A stretch of 64,000 nt of DNA from Tabrizicola fusiformis (GTDB lineage Bacteria > Pseudomonadota > Alphaproteobacteria > Rhodobacterales > Rhodobacteraceae), in NCBI RefSeq assembly GCF_013328815.1, contig NZ_JABUHN010000001.1:464506-528505 (forward strand). Reading direction: 5' to 3'. Of the stretch, positions 59,447 to 64,000 are shown piece after piece. The position numbers were made by a program, and so were the translations under genes. Each line of letters starts with the position of its first letter. The stretch's first letter is position 1. The notes beneath the pieces are model-generated. The model ran no database searches and was not told where the DNA came from. It saw only the letters and a list, made by a program, of their open reading frames with translations.

Positions 59447-61214
59447 CCAGATCACGAAGCAGGCGCTGCGCGCCCTGATCCCCCCGCCGCGCCTGCGCCT
59501 GTCGGAATGGATCGAACGGGAAATCGTGCTGCCCGACGGGGTGTCCGCTTTGCCCGGTCCGGTTCGCCTTTGGCCGTTTCAGCGCGAGATTGCCGACGCA
59601 ATAGGCGACGCTGAAATCGAACGGGTGACTCTGGTGAAGCCCGTCCGGGTGGGGTTCACCACGCTCTTGACCAGCGCCCTTGCGTCCTTCGTCGCCAATG
59701 AACCCGCGCCTATCCTCTGCCTTCTGCCCGCTGAAGCCGATTGTCGCGACTACATGGTGTCAGATATCGAACCGATCTTCGGGGCTTCCCCGGCGCTTGC
59801 CGCTTCCCTGTCGGATGAACAGGACGAGTCCGGGCGCAACACGCTTCTGTCGCGCCGCTTCCCCGGCGGATCGTTGAAAGTGGTCGCGGCGAAGGCACCC
59901 CGCAACCTGCGCCGTCACAACGTCAGGGTTTTGTTCATGGATGAAGCCGACGGCATGGAATCGACCGCTGAAGGGTCGCCAATCCTCTTGGCCGAACGCC
60001 GCACCATGTCATTTCCCGACCGCAAGATCGTTCTGGGCAGCACCCCTGTTCACGATGAAACCAGCCATGTTTTGCGCGCCTATGCTCAATCCGACGCCCG
60101 AATCTATGAAGTGCCGTGTCCCGAATGTAGGACCATGAGTGAACTTCTGTGGCCCGATATTGTCTGGGATGCAGGCGCACCCGAAACGGCCCGCTGGCGG
60201 TGCCCGCATTGCGCCTCAGCGGTATCGGAACGACACAAGCCCGAAATGGTCGCGGCTGGCCGGTGGCGCGCCACACGGCCCGAAGTCCGGGGCCATGCGG
60301 GGTTCCGCATGAACGCCCTGATCAGCCTTCACACCAACGCCGCTTGGGGCAAGCTGGCCGTGGAATTCGTCCAGGCGAAAGACGATCCGACCACGCTGCA
60401 AACCTTCGTCAACACGATCCTTGGCCAAGGCTGGCGCAGCGCCGGGGATGAGCTGGCTGAAGATGAGCTGATGGCCCGCGCCGAACCTTTCGGACTTGCC
60501 GCTGTCCCCGCCGAAGTGCTGGCCTTGACGGTTGGCGTGGACGTTCAACACGACCGTCTTGAAGTCACCTATCTTGGCTGGACCGAAGGCGGTGTGGCGC
60601 TTGTGCTTGGGCATCGGGTGATCTGGGGGCAGTATGACGCCGAAGAAACTTGGGTCGAACTGGACGGGCTGATCGGTGCCCGCTTACCCCATGCGCTTGG
60701 CGGCAAGATCGGGGTGGACGCCTGCGCGATTGACGCAGGCGACGGGGTTTCCATGCACCACGTCACCGCCTTTGCCACGCCCCGGACGCGGCGCAAGGTG
60801 CTGGCGATCAAGGGCGCGCCCGGCAATCGTCCAATGATCGAACGGGCAGGATCGACCACCAAGACGGGCGCGCGCTTGTGGATCATCGGCGTGGACACGG
60901 TGAAGCAGCAACTGTTCGGGCGGCTGGCGCAGGCGGGCAGCTTCCGGTTTTCGGCCGATCTGCCCCCGGTCTGGTTTGAACAACTTGCGTCCGAACGGTC
61001 TGTGGTGCGCTACACGCGAGGTCAGCCGGCGCGCAGCTTCGTTCGGATTCCGGGGCGGCGGGCAGAGGCGCTTGACTGTGTGGTCTATGCCTTCGCTGCG
61101 CGGGCGTTGCTCAATCTGGACTATGACCAGCGCCGGGCAGACCTTTCGACCGAAGCCGCGCCCGCGCCGAAGCGCGCGCCGGTGCTTGCGTCAAGCTGGA
61201 TGCAGCGACGGTAG
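59427..61214 (+). CDS. phage terminase large subunit (GpA family)
   Basis: 595 residues. The ATPase domain has the lambda gpA-type Walker A VKPVRVGFTTLL and Walker B VLFMDEADGM, with motif III VLGSTPVHDETSH. A zinc-finger-like CPECRT...CPHCAS follows, then the RNase-H-like nuclease domain with acidic residues in LTVGVDVQHDRLEV, GVDACAIDAGDG and RRAEALDCVVYA. It packages DNA into procapsids. The protein appears full length. No portal gene follows; the plus-strand phage module stops here. Confidence 0.93.
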   Translation: MAMPTLDQITKQALRALIPPPRLRLSEWIEREIVLPDGVSALPGPVRLWPFQREIADAIGDAEIERVTLVKPVRVGFTTLLTSALASFVANEPAPILCLLPAEADCRDYMVSDIEPIFGASPALAASLSDEQDESGRNTLLSRRFPGGSLKVVAAKAPRNLRRHNVRVLFMDEADGMESTAEGSPILLAERRTMSFPDRKIVLGSTPVHDETSHVLRAYAQSDARIYEVPCPECRTMSELLWPDIVWDAGAPETARWRCPHCASAVSERHKPEMVAAGRWRATRPEVRGHAGFRMNALISLHTNAAWGKLAVEFVQAKDDPTTLQTFVNTILGQGWRSAGDELAEDELMARAEPFGLAAVPAEVLALTVGVDVQHDRLEVTYLGWTEGGVALVLGHRVIWGQYDAEETWVELDGLIGARLPHALGGKIGVDACAIDAGDGVSMHHVTAFATPRTRRKVLAIKGAPGNRPMIERAGSTTKTGARLWIIGVDTVKQQLFGRLAQAGSFRFSADLPPVWFEQLASERSVVRYTRGQPARSFVRIPGRRAEALDCVVYAFAARALLNLDYDQRRADLSTEAAPAPKRAPVLASSWMQRR

Positions 61215-61306
61215 CAAGGCAACACGATGAAAAGGAAAGTTCCCTTAGTTCGGTGGAAATCCATGCCATTACCCCTAACCTACCGCAGCACACCTCAAAA
61301 AGCTCT

Positions 61307-63754
61307 TCATGCCGGGTTATTGGCAATGAAAGACTGTAACTTCCGAACCGTAAGTGCCGCTTCGGTTCTACTCTCCCAACCAGAAACGTTGCGGACTATG
61401 AATGACACATACTTTTGAATCTGTGCGTTCATCAAGGCTCTCTGACCGCCATCAAACTTTGATTTATAAATCTCCAGGAAAGCAATAAGTTCTTTGTGCC
61501 ATGCAAACGCTTGCCCGCGCCCATGGGTTCTTTCATCGTCAGCTTGAAGAGTCAGCAAGCTTAGAACTTCACCAAGATTGGTAAATGCAGTTGAGGTATC
61601 AATTTCAAGTGTTGTCGCGCGCTCAAGAAGACAAACAATCAACTGATTCTGGGCGTGATACGGAACATAGTTTGGCCCACGGAGCTTTGCATAACTGATG
61701 CTTGTCCTAAAGTGCTTAACGGCAGAGTCAAAATTGCTAAGTGATCTTTCACTCATGCCGAATGCATTCCAAAACAAATCGTCACTGTTAAGATTTGAAT
61801 TCGACGATAGATTTGAGTAAAGTTTCGATATTCTCTTAAGTCTAGAGTGATCCTTGCCAGCGATGACTTTAAGGTAATTGAACCGCAGAAGGTCAACTAG
61901 GACAAGCTTGACTTCCGGAAACAAAGGGCGGCTGTTGGCGAGATTATTGGCAGCCTGTTCTATTGTACTAATAATATCCTCCGGAACACAAATTTTCTCC
62001 ATTGCATATTTGGCGAAAATGGAACCCTTGAAGTATCCGCCCGTCCCACCAGAAGGTGAGAAGAATAGCCTAAATATATTTGCCACTTCGTCAGTAGAGT
62101 TTAAATTGGCGAGATCAAACTTCATAGCTTGATCAATAATAAACTCGTCAATATGGTTGTTTGTGAACTCAAGATACATAGAGAGAAGTACCGCACTGTA
62201 GGCGTCTGAAGAAACTCCCTTCAGAATTTCAAGTTCCTTCTTGATCCGGCCAATCATCTCGCTGGAACTCATCAATCCCACTAGGATGTCTGCAAAGTTG
62301 GCTTGGAACCCATTTTCAGTGACGGAAAGAAGCGCCTTCGCCTTCTTTTCACTGGGGAAGTCGGACATGTTTCCCCACATGCCAGCTTGGTTGATCAACG
62401 GGACAAGTGCTTCAGCGTCAACTTCGGAAAGGTGGCCTATTCTAATATCAACCACTTCATGGTTCAAAAACTGCGATGATAACTCTTCCTTTCGAATTTC
62501 GTGTACGCTCAGTCGTGAAGTGAAAATGAAAATGGCATCCTTGGGCGAGAGCTTAGAAAGCTCTTTGTGATGACGTGAGTATTTGTAGTAGTCATCAAGA
62601 ATGAAAATTGGAGTACTGAAGTTCGTGATTATTGAGCGCACCTCTTCCATGAACTCGTCTTGGTTTCTTATGGCCAGAAATACTTCGTAAGTCTTCCCTA
62701 ATTCGGCGGTCAAGATTTTGGTAAGGACGGTCTTCCCATGGCCGAGCGGGGAGTATAGCGAAATTAGGTTCTTCCCGTTTTTCAGTTCAGATTTTACCTT
62801 TTCTACGTCTGACGGACAGATAATATAATTCGATTGGCCTGAAACAATATCTGCCTGAAGTACATCGTCCTGAACGCGCCCGAATAGGAACAAATCGCTT
62901 AGGTCTTCATAATTGATTACCCTGTGTGTAACACTAAAATCCTTCGATGGGCGAAAGCAGATGTATCTCCGTTGGGTAACGTCAGTACCAACAGGTAGAT
63001 CAATAATGGTTCTTGCAAGACCATCCTTTTCAATGTTGACCGGAGTGCCGAAACGCTCTTGCATATAAATCAATTCTTCGTCTTCAATTCTATGGTTTAT
63101 AAAGAAGATCTTGCTCTTTGAGTTTCCACCTTGAAGAGTTAGTTTTGCGATTTCTGGATCGTATAGTGAATATCCTAAAAACACCACAATGTCAGCTGTA
63201 GAAATGTCGTTCTTAAGTTCTGTGGCCCAAGGACCTTCGTAAACCGAATTTGCGACATTGGAACCATAGTCCAAGATGCATTCTTCACGAATAGTGTCGA
63301 TGCGAAAATGGTTCACAAATCCGTGTAAGTGAATGATTGGAATGCGATCTTCTAGGATATCTGTGGGTTTATCTTTAGCGGTAAGAGTTTGGCACTTCTT
63401 TGCAATTTTTGCACACGCAAGTTCCACACTGTCATCATAATTGGTCGAGTATACGCGCTGCCAAGGGAATGACATGATGCTCACCATGTCATCAGACACC
63501 GATTTCACTTTGAAGCATTCCGTGATGATCTTAAAGTAGTCACGAATAGATTGGTCCGCCACTTTGGAAGCTGCTATTTGAATCTTTGAGAAATTCCTTC
63601 CCAAGTGTTCATTAAACTTTCTCAGCAGGGGATTGGCCGCTGGAAGTTCCTCTAGATTGAACCCCAAAGAGTCTAGGGACGCCCCCGCGCCACAAAACAA
63701 TATTGCTTTTCCGTTGCCGGCTTTCTCAAGCGCATCTTTGAAGTTTTCAGACAC
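61307..63754 (-). CDS. SIR2-domain / P-loop NTPase (STAND-like) protein, probable anti-phage defence
   Basis: 815 residues from a GTG with AACGAGG 9 bases upstream; an in-frame TTG at 63775 is less well supported. Residues 1-260 are a SIR2-like NAD-binding domain: CGAGAS (21-26), STNYDD (103-108), HLHG with His144, and FLGYSLYDPEI (192-202). Residues about 290-480 are an NTPase: Walker A SPLGHGKT (335-342), Walker B IFILDDYY (383-390), then TSRLS. The remainder is helical and repeat-like, a likely sensor. SIR2 domains fused to STAND NTPases deplete NAD on phage sensing (Avs-type systems). The gene is much more AT-rich than everything before it, indicating recent transfer. Confidence 0.85.
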   Translation of the reverse strand: MSENFKDALEKAGNGKAILFCGAGASLDSLGFNLEELPAANPLLRKFNEHLGRNFSKIQIAASKVADQSIRDYFKIITECFKVKSVSDDMVSIMSFPWQRVYSTNYDDSVELACAKIAKKCQTLTAKDKPTDILEDRIPIIHLHGFVNHFRIDTIREECILDYGSNVANSVYEGPWATELKNDISTADIVVFLGYSLYDPEIAKLTLQGGNSKSKIFFINHRIEDEELIYMQERFGTPVNIEKDGLARTIIDLPVGTDVTQRRYICFRPSKDFSVTHRVINYEDLSDLFLFGRVQDDVLQADIVSGQSNYIICPSDVEKVKSELKNGKNLISLYSPLGHGKTVLTKILTAELGKTYEVFLAIRNQDEFMEEVRSIITNFSTPIFILDDYYKYSRHHKELSKLSPKDAIFIFTSRLSVHEIRKEELSSQFLNHEVVDIRIGHLSEVDAEALVPLINQAGMWGNMSDFPSEKKAKALLSVTENGFQANFADILVGLMSSSEMIGRIKKELEILKGVSSDAYSAVLLSMYLEFTNNHIDEFIIDQAMKFDLANLNSTDEVANIFRLFFSPSGGTGGYFKGSIFAKYAMEKICVPEDIISTIEQAANNLANSRPLFPEVKLVLVDLLRFNYLKVIAGKDHSRLKRISKLYSNLSSNSNLNSDDLFWNAFGMSERSLSNFDSAVKHFRTSISYAKLRGPNYVPYHAQNQLIVCLLERATTLEIDTSTAFTNLGEVLSLLTLQADDERTHGRGQAFAWHKELIAFLEIYKSKFDGGQRALMNAQIQKYVSFIVRNVSGWESRTEAALTVRKLQSFIANNPA

Positions 63755-63904
63755 TATGTTTAGCCTCGTTGACAAGGGGTGAGAACCTTTAGCAGACCGC
63801 GCTCGTTCGTTTGGGAATATTGGTCGTGTTGCATGATCGGCCAGAATGATCGATCTTTACCATAGTGGTCGAGTTCGGTTGAGACGTAAAGTGGCGCGTT
63901 GAGA

Positions 63905-64000
63905 ATGGGTGTTAGGGTCAGGACCCATAAATTCACTTGAGTGTCGGCTCGCGGCATGATTCAAGCTCCCGACTTGTGGGGAGGGATCATGAGCGAGCGT
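63905..64000 (+). mobile_element. left end of a probable IS5-family insertion sequence, partial
   Basis: ATGGGTGTTAGGGTCAGGACCCAT (63905-63928) is an imperfect palindromic end, followed by about 60 bases and a strongly initiated reading frame that starts MSER. Both features match my recollection of IS5-family elements in Rhodobacteraceae. Only the first 96 bases are in view and the right end is outside the window. Exact left boundary uncertain. Confidence 0.45.
63989..64000 (+). CDS. first codons of a probable IS5-family transposase, partial
   Basis: ATG AGC GAG CGT (Met-Ser-Glu-Arg) follows GGGGAGGG at ideal spacing. Many IS5-family transposases in this bacterial group begin with these four residues. 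The rest lies outside the window, so this is a weak call. Confidence 0.4.

Noticed and set aside
61227..61418. 63-codon plus-strand frame after the large terminase, where a head-tail connector gene would be expected
   Set aside because: No connector motif is visible and the second half is antisense to the SIR2-NTPase gene. It may be a scrap of a phage gene cut at the junction, but I cannot support it.
63760..63957. 65-codon minus-strand frame upstream of the SIR2-NTPase gene
   Set aside because: It spans the probable IS end, has no ribosome site and matches no known family; more likely non-coding.
57445..64000. CRISPR array, tRNA or integrase-linked attachment repeats in the island
   Set aside because: No regularly spaced repeats, no cloverleaf and no obvious copy of the ffs 3' end were found by eye.

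Overview
The window is GC-rich and reads as the chromosome of an alphaproteobacterium of the Rhodobacteraceae/Paracoccaceae group. The basis is the gene content: an FnrL-type regulator divergent from hemN with an FNR box between them, a membrane-anchored CycM-type cytochrome c552, a YjbH/YjbF exopolysaccharide locus, an acs-adk operon with zinc-lid adenylate kinase, and a 4.5S SRP RNA. Genus is not resolvable from the sequence alone. No tRNA, rRNA or CRISPR array was seen.

Layout. 1-6060: envelope-linked genes: a caspase-fold secreted protease (cut by the window start) with a small secreted partner, then a run of DegP-like serine protease, OmpR-type response regulator, histidine kinase and patatin-like lipoprotein. 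6112-10619: housekeeping genes (hemF, LysE exporter, Imm10-like protein, a lipoprotein, an SDR, RsmC-like methyltransferase, clpS). 10751-17574: HAD phosphatase, SPOR-tailed DD-carboxypeptidase, FAH-family hydrolase, YcjX/YcjF pair, truA, a small membrane protein. 17700-22339: acs-adk-MFS transporter operon on the minus strand, closed by a strong hairpin. 22660-29737: DUF1275 protein, HugZ-like protein, and an exopolysaccharide locus (beta-helix protein, YjbH, YjbF, a YjbE-like small secreted protein). 29912-37984: a probable catabolic cluster: IclR regulator, GAPDH paralogue, dimethylformamidase-beta-like protein, enolase-superfamily enzyme, three alpha/beta hydrolases and a PLP dehydratase; substrate unknown. 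38129-40495: DUF2892 protein, fnrL, hemN. 40639-50117: a secreted protein with a VHL beta domain, a GT4 glycosyltransferase, the yejABEF peptide importer, cytochrome c552 and pheA. 50114-57279: SRPBCC protein, NudC, CpdB-like phosphoesterase, HAD phosphatase, a metal-ligand-poor M24 protein, and an alpha/beta hydrolase divergent from a TetR regulator with twin palindromic operators.

57351-57444 is ffs (4.5S RNA). From there to the window end the content changes. Two winged-helix proteins of phage replication type and the two terminase subunits (Nu1/GpA type) lie directly downstream of ffs, with no portal, capsid or integrase in view. They are followed, on the opposite strand and in strikingly AT-rich DNA, by an 815-residue SIR2-plus-P-loop (STAND-like) protein that looks like an anti-phage defence gene. 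The window ends in what appears to be the left end of an IS5-family insertion sequence. This phage-derived or satellite-like island with a SIR2-NTPase cargo is the most likely home of a new system here. The VHL-domain protein at 40639-41484 is the most unusual single gene in the core part.
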